From: Pseudomonadota bacterium | GTDB taxonomy: Bacteria; Desulfobacterota; Desulfobacteria; Desulfobacterales; RPRI01 | Length of the DNA stretch: 47,196 bases | Direction of reading: 5' to 3' | Assembly: GCA_018901125.1 (NCBI GenBank) | Contig: JAHIFE010000118.1 | Coordinates: forward strand, 1 to 47,196 | In this document: one piece after another, positions 25,352 to 34,614 of the stretch | Layout: every line of letters starts with the position of its first letter | How positions within the stretch are numbered: the first letter of the stretch is position 1 | Translations under genes and position numbers: made by a program | Notes under the pieces: model-generated | What the model was told of the DNA's origin: nothing | Databases searched by the model: none | What the model saw: only the letters and a program-made list of their open reading frames with translations

Positions 25352-26569
25352 TCATGTTATTCTTCCATAAAGCAAGTATATGTTAAGACCGCCATGAAAA
25401 AGAGTTTGAGATTCCAGCGTGAAGGGAAGATATTTTATAAAGTTGATGTCTGATGCTATAATCCCGACTTTCCAGCCTGAAAAATCTTTTTTAAGTTTTT
25501 TGCATATGCCTTGAAAGAGTTTTATGCTTTCCGATTGGCTTCCTATCCTATGCCCGTAAGGCGGGTTAATAACAACAAGCCCTGTTTTGTCTTTAAAAAG
25601 CGAAGAGGAAAGATCAAAAAAATCTTTTTGCCGTACTTCAACCATTTTGAGGAAGTCATACTGCTTAATGCATGTCATAAACACATCGCAGGCTTTTAAA
25701 TCGGTATCTGATGCAAAGATTGAGGGTATGGAAAACATTTTGATTTGTGATTTCGCTTTTTGTTTTATATATTCCCAGCTCTCAGAACCAAAGCATGGCC
25801 AGTTTATGAAAGCAAAATCTCTGAACAAGCCTGCAGGTATGTTTTGAGCCATCATGGCTGCCTCAATTGAAAAAGTGCCGGAACCGCACATTGGATCTAT
25901 CAGGGGTTCACTTCCATTGTATCCGCATAGTTTTAAAATTGCAGCAGCAATTGTTTCCCGTAAAGGTGCTCTTGCCATATGCGTTTTTATGCCGCGCCTG
26001 TAAAGAAGCTCTCCGCTGCTGTCTATTGATATTTCAAACCTGTCATTAACGGCACGGACAAAGACTTTCTGTGCTTGTGAAGAACCCTGCGCTAAAGTAC
26101 CGTTTTGTGTGAACCGTTTGCTGATGCTTTCTGTAAAAATCTCAGATATAGCCTCTTTATGATAAAGTCTTGACTGTTTTGTCGAAACTTTTATCTCCGG
26201 AATATAATTTGTACTGACAGGCAGATAAAGCTCCCATGGAAATGTTGACAGTTTCTTTTCAAGCTGCATAAAGTTTGTAGCTTTAAATTCTCCTAAGCGC
26301 ATAAGAATTCTGTTTGCCGTGCGAAGATAAAGGTTTGCAATATAGCAGTTCTGTAAGCGCCCCTTAAAATGAATTCCTCCTTTGTCTGCAATAAAAGGTT
26401 CTCCGGGTATTAATCCTTGAGATAAGATAGCTTTAAGTTCGTCATTTAGCTCATGAAGGCAAACAGGTTCAAGGCCGGGAGATGTTGAGGCATAAAAAGA
26501 CTTTTCTCGGCCAACTACATGCCGTTTAATCCGTTTTGAAAGAGAATTATTCCCACTTATGCTATTCAC
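25352..26569 (-). CDS. THUMP-domain RNA guanine-N2 methyltransferase (RlmL N-terminal-type)
   Basis: 405 residues. The N-terminal ~45-185 hold a THUMP RNA-binding domain with its leader (FYASTSPGLEPVCLHEL). The Rossmann methyltransferase follows, with SAM motif DPMCGSGTF (225-233) and catalytic NPPYG (335-339), the N/D-PP-Y/F type that modifies exocyclic amines. This matches the N-terminal half of E. coli RlmL (m2G2445 in 23S rRNA) and the single-domain YpsC/Trm14 proteins. The RlmK half is absent. Its ATG overlaps the stop of the upstream DMT transporter gene in an ATGA arrangement, so the two are translationally coupled. Confidence 0.9.
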   Translation of the reverse strand: MNSISGNNSLSKRIKRHVVGREKSFYASTSPGLEPVCLHELNDELKAILSQGLIPGEPFIADKGGIHFKGRLQNCYIANLYLRTANRILMRLGEFKATNFMQLEKKLSTFPWELYLPVSTNYIPEIKVSTKQSRLYHKEAISEIFTESISKRFTQNGTLAQGSSQAQKVFVRAVNDRFEISIDSSGELLYRRGIKTHMARAPLRETIAAAILKLCGYNGSEPLIDPMCGSGTFSIEAAMMAQNIPAGLFRDFAFINWPCFGSESWEYIKQKAKSQIKMFSIPSIFASDTDLKACDVFMTCIKQYDFLKMVEVRQKDFFDLSSSLFKDKTGLVVINPPYGHRIGSQSESIKLFQGICKKLKKDFSGWKVGIIASDINFIKYLPFTLESQTLFHGGLNIYLLYGRIT

Positions 26570-27504
26570 TTTTTCTTTGCCCTGATAAGATCCGGAGTGT
26601 TGTTGTCATATTGCGCCTTAAACTGCAGCAGCAATATAGATGCTATTACCAGTATTCCTCCAGCTATCTGCAATGGTTCAAGAGTTTCATTTAAAAACAG
26701 ATATGAAATACCGGCAGCAGTGATGGGCTCAAGTGTTCCGGTAATGGCGGCACGCGTTGAACGTATAAGATTGATTCCTTCAAGATAAAGAATGAAGGGA
26801 ATAACAGTTCCAAAGATTGCGATATAAATAATTAACCCCCATTGTAAGGGTGAACGGACATAAAGCAGGGCTTCAAAAGGAGGATGCAATATGTTCCATG
26901 TAAATGCGCCAAAAAAAAGCGAGTAAAATACTACCGTAAGCGGATCATATCTTTTCATTCCGTATTCTGAGTGAACTGAATACCATGCAAATGAAGCAGC
27001 GGACAGAATGCCGGATATTATCCCGATTTTGTTTACAGCAAGAAGATTAAGGTTATAGGCTCCGACAACAAAATAGCAGCCTGTTATAGCGCCAAAAACA
27101 GATATCATGGTTGCGGTGTGAAGTTTTTCTTTTGCAAACAGTAAGGAATAAAGAGCTATAAAAGCAGGCGCAAGATATTGCAGGAGTATGGCTGCTGCTA
27201 CGTTTATTTTGCTTATTGTAAACAGGTAGGTAAACTGCACGGAAGCCATTACAACAGCTCCTAAAAACAAAAAGTAAAAAAAATCTCTTGGTTCTATTCG
27301 CAAAAAATTGCGGCGCCAGATTAAAAGCACAATAAATAGAAACCCTGCCGAAATTGTTATGCGAAGCTGGACAAGCTGAAAAGGGGATATCCCGGAATTG
27401 AATAAATATTTGGATGATGAGCCTGAAATCGCCCATAAAACAGCAGCTGTGACAACATAAAAATATCCGCGACTGGGGATTTTATAAGAGTTTGCTTTAT
27501 TCAT
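26566..27504 (-). CDS. EamA/DMT-family transporter
   Basis: 312 residues, ten predicted transmembrane helices in two EamA repeats of five (~15-145 and ~160-295). Marks of the family include AAVLWAISGSSSKYLF at the first helix and EPITAAGISYLFLNE in the ninth. Members export amino acids, purines or other metabolites, and the substrate cannot be read from sequence. It is the first gene of a two-gene operon with the overlapping RNA methyltransferase. The ATG at 27504 lacks a strong ribosome site. Confidence 0.9.
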   Translation of the reverse strand: MNKANSYKIPSRGYFYVVTAAVLWAISGSSSKYLFNSGISPFQLVQLRITISAGFLFIVLLIWRRNFLRIEPRDFFYFLFLGAVVMASVQFTYLFTISKINVAAAILLQYLAPAFIALYSLLFAKEKLHTATMISVFGAITGCYFVVGAYNLNLLAVNKIGIISGILSAASFAWYSVHSEYGMKRYDPLTVVFYSLFFGAFTWNILHPPFEALLYVRSPLQWGLIIYIAIFGTVIPFILYLEGINLIRSTRAAITGTLEPITAAGISYLFLNETLEPLQIAGGILVIASILLLQFKAQYDNNTPDLIRAKKK

Positions 27505-27627
27505 TACAATAATTGATTAAAAAGTTTGCGCTATAAGGTCTGTATATATAAACTGGCTCAAACTATATTCAATTAAGTAATTTTTAGCAAGCAGGTAAGA
27601 AGTTTTTCTTGTTGGAGGGATTGTGTG

Positions 27628-28734
27628 ATGAACGATGTTGTTTTCAGGAAAGCGGAATATGATTATGCAGTTTTAAAACCCGCTGTTTTTGATATGATTG
27701 ATTCTATATGCGGGACATCTATTGAAAAAGGTATGAAGGTTCTTATCAAACCAAACATGCTTTTGCCCGCAAAACCTGAATTTGCAGTTATCAGCCATCC
27801 TTTGGTGGTAAGAGCAGCGGCAGAGTATGTCCTTGAAAAAGGTGCAAGTGTTCAGATATCAGACAGTCCTGCCGTCGCTTTGTTCGATAAAATATTAAGA
27901 GACGGTGGATACAGGAAAGCCTTTCAAGGACTTGATGTGGAATTTAAAATGTTTAAGACATCGGTTAAGGTTGATATCAAAGAGCCGTTCGGATTTATTG
28001 ATATTTCCAAAGATGCGATGGAAGCAGATTATATTATTAATATTGCAAAGCTTAAAACCCATGCCCAGATGTTTCTTACTCTTGGAGTTAAAAATCTTTT
28101 CGGCTGTATAGTAGGTATGAAAAAGCCGGAATGGCATTTAAGAAGCGGAATCAGCAGAAAAATGTTTGCAAGTCTTGTCGTGCGGATATGCAGGGCAGTT
28201 AACCCGCAGGCAACAATTGTAGACGGCATACTTGGAATGGAAGGGCAGGGGCCCGGAAAAGGCGGTACCCCGCGTTATTTGGGAATGCTGATTGGTGGTA
28301 AAAGTGCATTTGCTGTGGATGTGGCCATATGCAAAATGCTTGGCATTAATCCGGATATTCTTCCTACAAACAAAGCTGCGAAAGAAATGAATCTGACCGG
28401 ATACGATATTAATATGACAGGCGATTTTAAGCAGGTAAATAATTTTGTTTTTCCGTTCCGTGATCCGCTGGTTTTTGGGCCAAGGTCTATCCAAAAAACT
28501 ATGCGAAGACATTTTATCCAAAGGCCGTTAGCAGACAACAGTTTGTGCAGGTTATGCGGCGAATGCTGGAAATACTGTCCGGCCGGTTCTATTGCATATG
28601 ACAAAGAAAAAATAATTTTTGATTACGAAAAGTGTATCAGATGTTATTGCTGTATTGAGGTCTGTCCGGAAGGAGCTTTGAAAGCCGTTGAGACTTTGCC
28701 TGGTAAGTTAATAAGAAAACTGTTAATCAAGTGA
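27628..28734 (+). CDS. DUF362 protein with C-terminal 2x[4Fe-4S] ferredoxin domain
   Basis: 368 residues. DUF362 covers ~10-285 (KVLIKPNML, NIAKLKTHAQMFLTLGVKNLFG, VDGILGMEGQGPGKGG). The last ~65 residues carry two cluster motifs, CRLCGECWKYCP and CIRCYCCIEVCP, each followed by the usual CP. Such proteins are common in anaerobes and thought to be electron-transfer or cofactor-handling iron-sulfur proteins; their exact role is unknown. The ATG at 27628 is 8 bases after GGAGGG (27614-27619); an upstream GTG at 27625 would add one residue. Single gene, convergent with a receiver-domain gene. Confidence 0.9.
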   Translation: MNDVVFRKAEYDYAVLKPAVFDMIDSICGTSIEKGMKVLIKPNMLLPAKPEFAVISHPLVVRAAAEYVLEKGASVQISDSPAVALFDKILRDGGYRKAFQGLDVEFKMFKTSVKVDIKEPFGFIDISKDAMEADYIINIAKLKTHAQMFLTLGVKNLFGCIVGMKKPEWHLRSGISRKMFASLVVRICRAVNPQATIVDGILGMEGQGPGKGGTPRYLGMLIGGKSAFAVDVAICKMLGINPDILPTNKAAKEMNLTGYDINMTGDFKQVNNFVFPFRDPLVFGPRSIQKTMRRHFIQRPLADNSLCRLCGECWKYCPAGSIAYDKEKIIFDYEKCIRCYCCIEVCPEGALKAVETLPGKLIRKLLIK

Positions 28735-28751
28735 TACGGCCTTTTACTGGT

Positions 28752-29261
28752 TTATTCCAAATCAAGAATTATGTTTCCGCTTTCATCTGTTTTATAATCT
28801 GTTATGCCGGGATGCAATCGTTCGAGTTCTTTAAGCCTTGCTTCGTAAGTTTTAATCTTGTCTGAAAGAAGATCTTTGTCTATAATCATTTGTCTCCATT
28901 CTAAAGCGCGTTGAACAGTTATTCTAAGATCAATCATATTCATAGGCTTTAACATAAACTTGTAAACCCCGGTTGAATTAATTGCCTCAAGCACTGTTTC
29001 GATATCTGCATACCCGGTTAATATTATAGTTATAATATCAGGATAGTTTGCTTTTACCTTTCTTAAAAAATTCAATCCGGTCATTCCGGGCATTCTTTGA
29101 TCGCTTATTACAAGATGGACCTGATTTTTTATTAACAATTTCAGTCCTTCTTCAGCGCTTTGCGCTGTAAGAATTCTGTATTTATCATTGGTAAGACAGC
29201 GTGTGATTAAATCAAGTATAAAGTATTCATCATCAACAACAAGTATCGTAAGAGTGCTCAT
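28752..29261 (-). CDS. Response regulator, receiver domain with short helical tail
   Basis: 169 residues from the internal ATG at 29261, where MSTLTILVVDDE begins a normal receiver domain; an upstream TTG at 29324 would add 21 residues of no recognisable character. Acidic pocket in VVDDE, phospho-aspartate in VISDQRMPGMTG, TGYAD for the Thr position and KFMLKPMN with the conserved Lys. The ~45-residue tail after the domain is helical and charged, without a DNA-binding or enzymatic domain. It could act in a phosphorelay or through protein contacts, for example with the hybrid kinase at 17500, but this is not shown. Confidence 0.85.
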   Translation of the reverse strand: MSTLTILVVDDEYFILDLITRCLTNDKYRILTAQSAEEGLKLLIKNQVHLVISDQRMPGMTGLNFLRKVKANYPDIITIILTGYADIETVLEAINSTGVYKFMLKPMNMIDLRITVQRALEWRQMIIDKDLLSDKIKTYEARLKELERLHPGITDYKTDESGNIILDLE

Positions 29262-29643
29262 AATAATTTTCCATGGGATTTCATTATAAATAACCTGTTG
29301 ATTGAACGGTAAGAATTCTACCAACAGGCCAACAGTGGCTAATCCAAGGCTAAGATAATATTATCGCTCGACCTTATAGAGATTGGCCTGTTATGTCAAG
29401 AATAAATTAACTAATCGAATTTGTTAAGATAAAATGTTTTGCAACTTGATATAGTTTGCATTCGTAATATATAAATAATTACTGAAAGCATTGAACATAT
29501 ACCGGTTTACTGGCTGATTCGGGAATGCTTTTTTTCGAATGTATTAAAGCATGAAAAATATTGACTTCGAGTTATTATAATAATAGGTGTAATTAATCGC
29601 GATATTTAGTCATTAATGGTTCGTATAAGGAAGGATATCTAAT
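29262..29643. other. Divergent intergenic region with inverted repeat
   Basis: About 380 bp between the receiver gene and the tungstate-locus regulator. No convincing small gene. AACAGGCCAA at 29323-29332 is the inverse of 29383-29392, a possible operator or cruciform. AAGGAAGG just before 29644 is the ribosome site of the regulator gene. No clean -35/-10 pair was found. Confidence 0.5.
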
Positions 29644-30564
29644 ATGAAAGAACTGATATCAACAAAAGAAGTAGCCAAATATCTTGGAATTAATGAGAAG
29701 ATGGTTTATGCTCTTATCACTGAAAAAGGGCTTCCGGCTACAAAAATAACAGGGAAATGGCTCTTTCCCTTACATCTTGTTGAGCAATGGGTAGAAAACA
29801 GCACAATTAATTATCCGAAACCTGGCAACATCCTTCCTCCTTACCATGGCTTACTGATAATATCAGGAAGCAATGACCTGCTTTTGGATAAGACTATTAC
29901 GCTTTTTAATACCCAATATCCTGATAATGTGGCAGTTTTTGGAAACCTCGGTAGTATGGGTGGTTTGAGAGCCCTGCGTCATAATTTGTGTCACATCGCT
30001 TCGAGTCATTTGCTTGAAGATAATGAAAATGACTATAATTTTAACTTTGCCTCTAAAGAACTTGGCGATATGCCTGCTGTTTGCAATTTTTGTAGAAGAG
30101 AGCAGGGAATTATACTTCAAAAGGGAAATCCCAAGGGGATATCGAAAATAGCCGATCTCGTAAAACCTGGAATTCGTATAGCAAACCGGCCTCTTGGAAC
30201 CGGCACAAGGCTGCTTTTTGATCGGGAATTAAACAAGGCAGGAATAGATTGTGAGAAAATAGAAGGTTACCATAATGAGGTGGCGAGGCATCTGGATGCA
30301 GGCGTTGAAGTGCTGACAGGCCGGGCCGATGCAGCTGCATGTATCCGGCCGGTGGCTTCCCTTTTGGGGCTTGATTTTATTACGCTCAGGTGGGAAAGCT
30401 ATGATCTTCTTATCCAAAAAGAATGGTTTTTTGACAAGGGGGTCCAGCTGTTTATAGGACTATTGCATGATGAGTCCTTCCGTGAGGCTGCAAAACAATT
30501 TGAAGGTTACGACACAAGCTCAAGCGGAAAAATGGTATTTCCTCAGGAAGCAGCAAGGGATTAA
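29644..30564 (+). CDS. HTH regulator with periplasmic-binding-like domain, probable tungstate sensor
   Basis: 306 residues. Residues 1-55 are an excisionase/MerR-like HTH (STKEVAKYLGINEKMVYALI, then TGKWLFPLHLVEQWV). Residues ~65-300 resemble a PBP-like domain found in molybdate/tungstate regulators, with LGTGTRLLFDREL and GRADAAACIRPVASLLGLDFI. Located 120 bp upstream of tupA on the same strand, so it is probably a regulator of tungstate uptake that senses oxyanion with a domain related to TupA. Analogous in role to ModE but of a different build. A structural Cys pair is seen in NFCRREQ/AVC. Effector assignment is an inference from context. Confidence 0.82.
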   Translation: MKELISTKEVAKYLGINEKMVYALITEKGLPATKITGKWLFPLHLVEQWVENSTINYPKPGNILPPYHGLLIISGSNDLLLDKTITLFNTQYPDNVAVFGNLGSMGGLRALRHNLCHIASSHLLEDNENDYNFNFASKELGDMPAVCNFCRREQGIILQKGNPKGISKIADLVKPGIRIANRPLGTGTRLLFDRELNKAGIDCEKIEGYHNEVARHLDAGVEVLTGRADAAACIRPVASLLGLDFITLRWESYDLLIQKEWFFDKGVQLFIGLLHDESFREAAKQFEGYDTSSSGKMVFPQEAARD

Positions 30565-30684
30565 ATATGATGGAGTTTTTACGGAGCCGTATTTTTTTGC
30601 TGTCTTTCTATGGGATGGTGGAAATCTATTGTCTTATAGATGAGAGCTGTTAAATTTGAATATTATATATAAGGGAGGATCTTG

Positions 30685-31521
30685 ATGAAACGTAATATTG
30701 GAATTTCTTTGATTATGATAGTTGCTCTTTTTTCGCTTTTACTTTGCAGCAGTCCTGTTATGAGCGAAGAGGCTAAGACGCTTCGAATGGCTACAACAAC
30801 CAGCACTGATAACACAGGGTTGCTGGACTATCTAAAACCTTACTTTGTTAAGGAGACCGGGATTGATATTCAATGGGTGGCGACCGGAACCGGCAAAGCG
30901 CTCAAGCTTGGGGAGAATTGCGATGCGGATGTTCTTCTGGTTCATGCACCTGATGCGGAAAAAAAATATATAGCCGATGGATTCGGCATAGATCGCAATG
31001 TTGTCATGTACAATGATTTTGTCATTATCGGTCCTGTGTCAGATCCGGCGGGTATCAAAGGCAAAAGTGTTAAGGAAGCCCTGAATACGGTTTTAAGCAA
31101 AAACGAAAAGTTTTTGAGCAGAGGTGATCAATCCGGAACACACAAGGCCGAACAGAAATTGTGGAAGGAAAGCGGACTTTCAGTTCCGGATAAAGAGAAC
31201 TGGTATGTGCAATCAGGCCAGGGAATGCTTTCAACCATAAATATGGCGGCAGAACTGAATGGCTATACTCTTACCGACCGCGGAACCTATATAAAATATG
31301 AAGATACCATGAAAAGAAATCCGCCGCTTAAGATACTTGTTGAAGGCGATATGTTGCTTAAAAATATTTACAGCGTAATTTTGGTGAATCCGGCTAAATG
31401 CGATAATGTAAAATCGGATCTGGCTAAAGTATTTTCAGAGTGGATGTCAAAACCGTCTACCCGGAAGCTTATTACTGATTTCAAGCTATCAGGAAAACAG
31501 CTTTTTTTCATCTCCAAATAA
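30685..31521 (+). CDS. tupA: Tungstate ABC transporter, substrate-binding protein
   Basis: 278 residues with a signal peptide (~1-28). After the signal comes RMATTTSTDNTGLLDYLKPYF, the TTTS motif that defines TupA and helps bind the oxyanion; GRGDQSGTHKAE-type (here SRGDQSGTHKAEQ) and PDKENWYVQSGQGM match further family signatures. It captures tungstate in the periplasm and passes it to TupB. The ATG at 30685 has GGGAGG 6 bases upstream. It is followed by a palindromic element and then tupB and tupC. Tungsten need fits a strict anaerobe with W-enzymes such as aldehyde oxidoreductase or class II benzoyl-CoA reductase, none of which are in this window. Confidence 0.92.
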   Translation: MKRNIGISLIMIVALFSLLLCSSPVMSEEAKTLRMATTTSTDNTGLLDYLKPYFVKETGIDIQWVATGTGKALKLGENCDADVLLVHAPDAEKKYIADGFGIDRNVVMYNDFVIIGPVSDPAGIKGKSVKEALNTVLSKNEKFLSRGDQSGTHKAEQKLWKESGLSVPDKENWYVQSGQGMLSTINMAAELNGYTLTDRGTYIKYEDTMKRNPPLKILVEGDMLLKNIYSVILVNPAKCDNVKSDLAKVFSEWMSKPSTRKLITDFKLSGKQLFFISK

Positions 31522-31530
31522 GATGGTTTC

Positions 31531-31642
31531 GTAAAAAGTCTGAAAACATCATATTCCGTAATACCGGTGAAGCCCGAACCCGGCAATTTAAATATATTAT
31601 GGGGTAGAGATTCACCGGTATGACGATTTGCGGACTTTTTAT
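31531..31642. repeat. Palindromic element inside the tup locus
   Basis: Outer arms GTAAAAAGTCTG (31531-31542) and CGGACTTTTTAT (31631-31642) pair at 10 of 12 positions; inner arms ATACCGGTGAA (31561-31571) and 31611-31621 are perfect. It looks like one of the dispersed hairpin repeats found in Desulfobacterota genomes. Lying between tupA and tupB, it may lower expression of the membrane parts relative to the binding protein. Confidence 0.7.
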
Positions 31643-31689
31643 AAAATCAACAAATTATTTTTTTTGGACAATTTTCAGATTGAGTAATA

Positions 31690-32376
31690 ATGAATTTTCT
31701 TATTGATGCTTTGTTCCAGTCGTTCCGATTATTGATAAGCGGAAACCAGGAAACCTATTCTGCTATATTTGCTACCCTAAAAGTATCCACATATTCTATG
31801 GTGGTAAGTCTTATTATAGGTATACCTCTTGGTTTTATACTTGGACATCATGATTTTTTATTAAAAAAGCAGATCAGAACTCTTGTTGATACCCTTATGT
31901 CATTGCCTACAGTGCTGGTAGGCCTTTTAGTTTATTCACTGTTAACACACAGAGGTCCGCTTGGACAATATGGATTACTTTTTAGCCTGGAAGGCATTGC
32001 CATAGGCCAGGCTATTCTTGCTTTGCCTATCGTCATTGCTCTCACGGCGGCCTCTGTTGAAAGTATTGACGATAAACTCCGGGTGACATTTATCTCTCTG
32101 GGCGCTAATCCAAGGCAAATCCTTCTTTCAACCCTTTGGGAAACACGTTACAGTATATTGTCCGCCTGTATGAATGCCTATGGCAGGGTGCTTACAGAAG
32201 TCGGGATCTCAATAATTGTAGGTGGAAATATAAAATGGCATACACGAACCATAACTACTGCCATTACACTTGAGACAAACAAGGGTGAGTTTGTCATGGG
32301 TGTTGCACTGGGACTTGTTCTGTTAGTTATAGCAGGTCTTGTCAATTATTCCCTTTCATTTCTCAGAAAACGTTAA
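31690..32376 (+). CDS. tupB: Tungstate ABC transporter, permease
   Basis: 228 residues, about five or six transmembrane helices, of the usual size for TupB. The ABC-permease EAA-type loop is seen near ISLGANPRQILLSTLWETRYSI, and the family sequence MSLPTVLVGLLVYSLLTHRGPLG is characteristic. It forms the membrane channel with TupC as ATPase. The start ATG has TGAGT before it, a weak ribosome site. It is 5 bp upstream of tupC and 168 bp after tupA. Confidence 0.92.
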   Translation: MNFLIDALFQSFRLLISGNQETYSAIFATLKVSTYSMVVSLIIGIPLGFILGHHDFLLKKQIRTLVDTLMSLPTVLVGLLVYSLLTHRGPLGQYGLLFSLEGIAIGQAILALPIVIALTAASVESIDDKLRVTFISLGANPRQILLSTLWETRYSILSACMNAYGRVLTEVGISIIVGGNIKWHTRTITTAITLETNKGEFVMGVALGLVLLVIAGLVNYSLSFLRKR

Positions 32377-32381
32377 TATCC

Positions 32382-33410
32382 ATGCAAACACCTGCTTATC
32401 AGCTATCCGGCATTAAAAAATATTATAACCGGCGTCAGGTCGCCGATATCCAGGAGTTAACACTTTCTGCAGGTTCAATAACAGGTTTTGTGGGTCCCAA
32501 CGGGTGCGGCAAGAGCACCCTTCTTAACATGCTTGCCTTTGTAGACAGTCCGTCGGAAGGAACAATATTATATAAAGGACAAAAGGCTCATCCCTTTTCC
32601 GAAGCAGTCCGTTTCCGTGTAAGCCTGTTGCCCCAGGAGCCTTGTTTGCTTAAACGCTCTGTATTTGAAAATATTGCATATGGGTTAAAACTCAGAGGAT
32701 TTAACAAATCGCAGTATTTGAAAAAGGTTAATGATGCTTTGATGCTGGTGGGACTTTCTCCCGACAATTTTTCCAACCGTCTCTGGTATCAGCTGTCGGG
32801 AGGTGAAGTACACAGAGTTGCGCTGGCAGCCAGGCTTGTATTAAAGCCTGAGGTTCTTATTCTGGATGAACCCACAGCCGGAGTGGATGTTGTCAGTGCC
32901 CAGCAGATTATGGACAGTGCTCTTATGGCCTCAAAGGAATGGGGCACAACTCTTGTTATCGCAGGTCATGACTGGAAATGGCTTCATGAAATTTGTGATA
33001 ATGTTATTCAGATGTTAAACGGAAAAATCATTGGAAAAAGTCTTGAAAACATACTCTATGGACCATGGAATCAGGTCTCAACCGGATTATATGAAAAGAT
33101 ACTTAATGACGGGCAGCGTATACTTGTACAGGGAGATTCGCCCTTAACATCTTTCGCAGCGATTATTCCGCAGCGCTTTATTAACATAAGCGCTAACCCG
33201 CCGGTTCAAAAGCCGGATGAACATTTGCTTAAAGGAGTACTCGTTTCGTTGTCACTTGAACCGGCAGCTAATGCAGTTATGTTATCTGTTCGCATAGGCG
33301 GCCAGAAATTTACACTTCAGATTCCATTGGAGAAAGCCAAAGAGAATAATATTTTTCCCGGTCAGATTATTTATATCACTTATCCCATCTCATCTGTTGT
33401 CTGGTATTAA
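32382..33410 (+). CDS. tupC: Tungstate ABC transporter, ATP-binding protein with C-terminal TOBE-like domain
   Basis: 342 residues. Walker A GPNGCGKST (38-46), ABC signature LSGGE (138-142), Walker B VLILDEP (158-164), Q-loop LLPQEP and H-loop AGHDWKW are all present. The last ~100 residues (~240-342) are beta-rich and TOBE-like (LLKGVLVSLSLEPAANAVMLSV...), a domain that binds molybdate or tungstate in ModC-type ATPases and may give feedback inhibition. Five bp after tupB, so translation is probably coupled. Final gene of the tungstate locus; no terminator was identified in the next 170 bp. Confidence 0.93.
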   Translation: MQTPAYQLSGIKKYYNRRQVADIQELTLSAGSITGFVGPNGCGKSTLLNMLAFVDSPSEGTILYKGQKAHPFSEAVRFRVSLLPQEPCLLKRSVFENIAYGLKLRGFNKSQYLKKVNDALMLVGLSPDNFSNRLWYQLSGGEVHRVALAARLVLKPEVLILDEPTAGVDVVSAQQIMDSALMASKEWGTTLVIAGHDWKWLHEICDNVIQMLNGKIIGKSLENILYGPWNQVSTGLYEKILNDGQRILVQGDSPLTSFAAIIPQRFINISANPPVQKPDEHLLKGVLVSLSLEPAANAVMLSVRIGGQKFTLQIPLEKAKENNIFPGQIIYITYPISSVVWY

Positions 33411-33587
33411 AATCCTTTACGCTGACAATATCCGGATTTATAATAGCAAGAGAACATAAAGTCTAAAATAACTCTTTACGTTTATAACTTTCGATGAAAT
33501 ATTAACCCTGTTCTATTATAAAATCAGAAAAAGGAGTGTAAAACGGCACTATTATAAAGCCTTTTTAAGGTTATTACTATAACGCCT

Positions 33588-34613
33588 GTGCATATTTATA
33601 AATTTATGAATAAAATTGATGATATATATGTAGACAGATTGTACCCGTATCTTGCCATGTTCAGAATCCCTTATTTTTCTTCCGGAAATGAAAAGGCATT
33701 TGCCAATGTATTTTTGGTAATTGACGATGAATTGATGCTGATTGATGCCGGCCCTTATAGTGAAGATAAAAGCAGCAAACTTACTTATGCCCTCAAACAA
33801 TCAGGTTTTGATATTAAAGATATATCAAGAATTGTGTATACACATTCGCATCCTGATCACATGGGCGGAGGGCTTGGCCTCGACGGATATAAGGGGATAC
33901 GCCATTGCATATACAGGGAAGCAAAAAATAAGGTAGAAAAATATGGCGAATATGTGAGTTCGGTAAAATCAATTGCAAAAAATATATTTTCAGAACTATT
34001 GTTTTTATATCCTGAAGCAAAAGATACCTATTTTGATGTAGTCGATCATTTCTGGAATCCCACATATGGTGAAATAGGGATAGATGAGCAACTGGATGAA
34101 GGCGATTCAATCAGTACCGGAAAACTTAAGTTCAAGGTGATTTTTACTCCCGGACACAGTCCCTGGGATATAACTTTATTGGAAGAAACAAAATCTTTGC
34201 TTTTTTCAGGTGATTTTCTTCTCAGCAAAAGTTCGACAATGACCGGCGGTTTAAACGGATTTGGTTCCGATCTGATATCATACGAATCTTCGTTAAAAAA
34301 AATAAATAAATACCTTGATCAGATAAAATGTATATATCCGGCTCACGGACCGGCGATAACTTCCTTTTCAAACCTTACGGATTCTTTGCTGGCGATTGTT
34401 AAAGGCAGAGAAGATAAGATTTTTAACGCTATATCTACTAACAATTGCAGCCTGATGGATTTGATGAAAGTTGTTTATCCCTCCATAGACAGCGTAATTG
34501 TACTTGCACGATGCCTTGGAATAGTTCTTACCCATCTGGAAAAACTTGAAAACGAATCAAAAATTCATCGCATTAAAGATTCAGATGAAGTGCGATTTTG
34601 TTTAGGAAGATAA
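33588..34613 (+). CDS. Metallo-beta-lactamase-fold hydrolase
   Basis: 341 residues. The binuclear metal motif HxHxDH is intact as H86, H88, D90 and H91 in THSHPDHMGG, with H190 (TPGHSPWD), D209 (FSGDFLLS) and H253 (YPAHGPAI) completing the site. The C-terminal ~65 residues form a winged-helix-like tail as in glyoxalase II/LACTB2-type proteins. The substrate is unknown; a thioester or nucleic-acid role is possible. The start is uncertain: the GTG at 33588 gives the longest form, an ATG at 33606 would drop six residues; neither has a good ribosome site. The stop is one base before the ATG of the MmgE/PrpD gene, so the two are coupled. Confidence 0.88.
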   Translation: MHIYKFMNKIDDIYVDRLYPYLAMFRIPYFSSGNEKAFANVFLVIDDELMLIDAGPYSEDKSSKLTYALKQSGFDIKDISRIVYTHSHPDHMGGGLGLDGYKGIRHCIYREAKNKVEKYGEYVSSVKSIAKNIFSELLFLYPEAKDTYFDVVDHFWNPTYGEIGIDEQLDEGDSISTGKLKFKVIFTPGHSPWDITLLEETKSLLFSGDFLLSKSSTMTGGLNGFGSDLISYESSLKKINKYLDQIKCIYPAHGPAITSFSNLTDSLLAIVKGREDKIFNAISTNNCSLMDLMKVVYPSIDSVIVLARCLGIVLTHLEKLENESKIHRIKDSDEVRFCLGR

Positions 34614-34614
34614 T

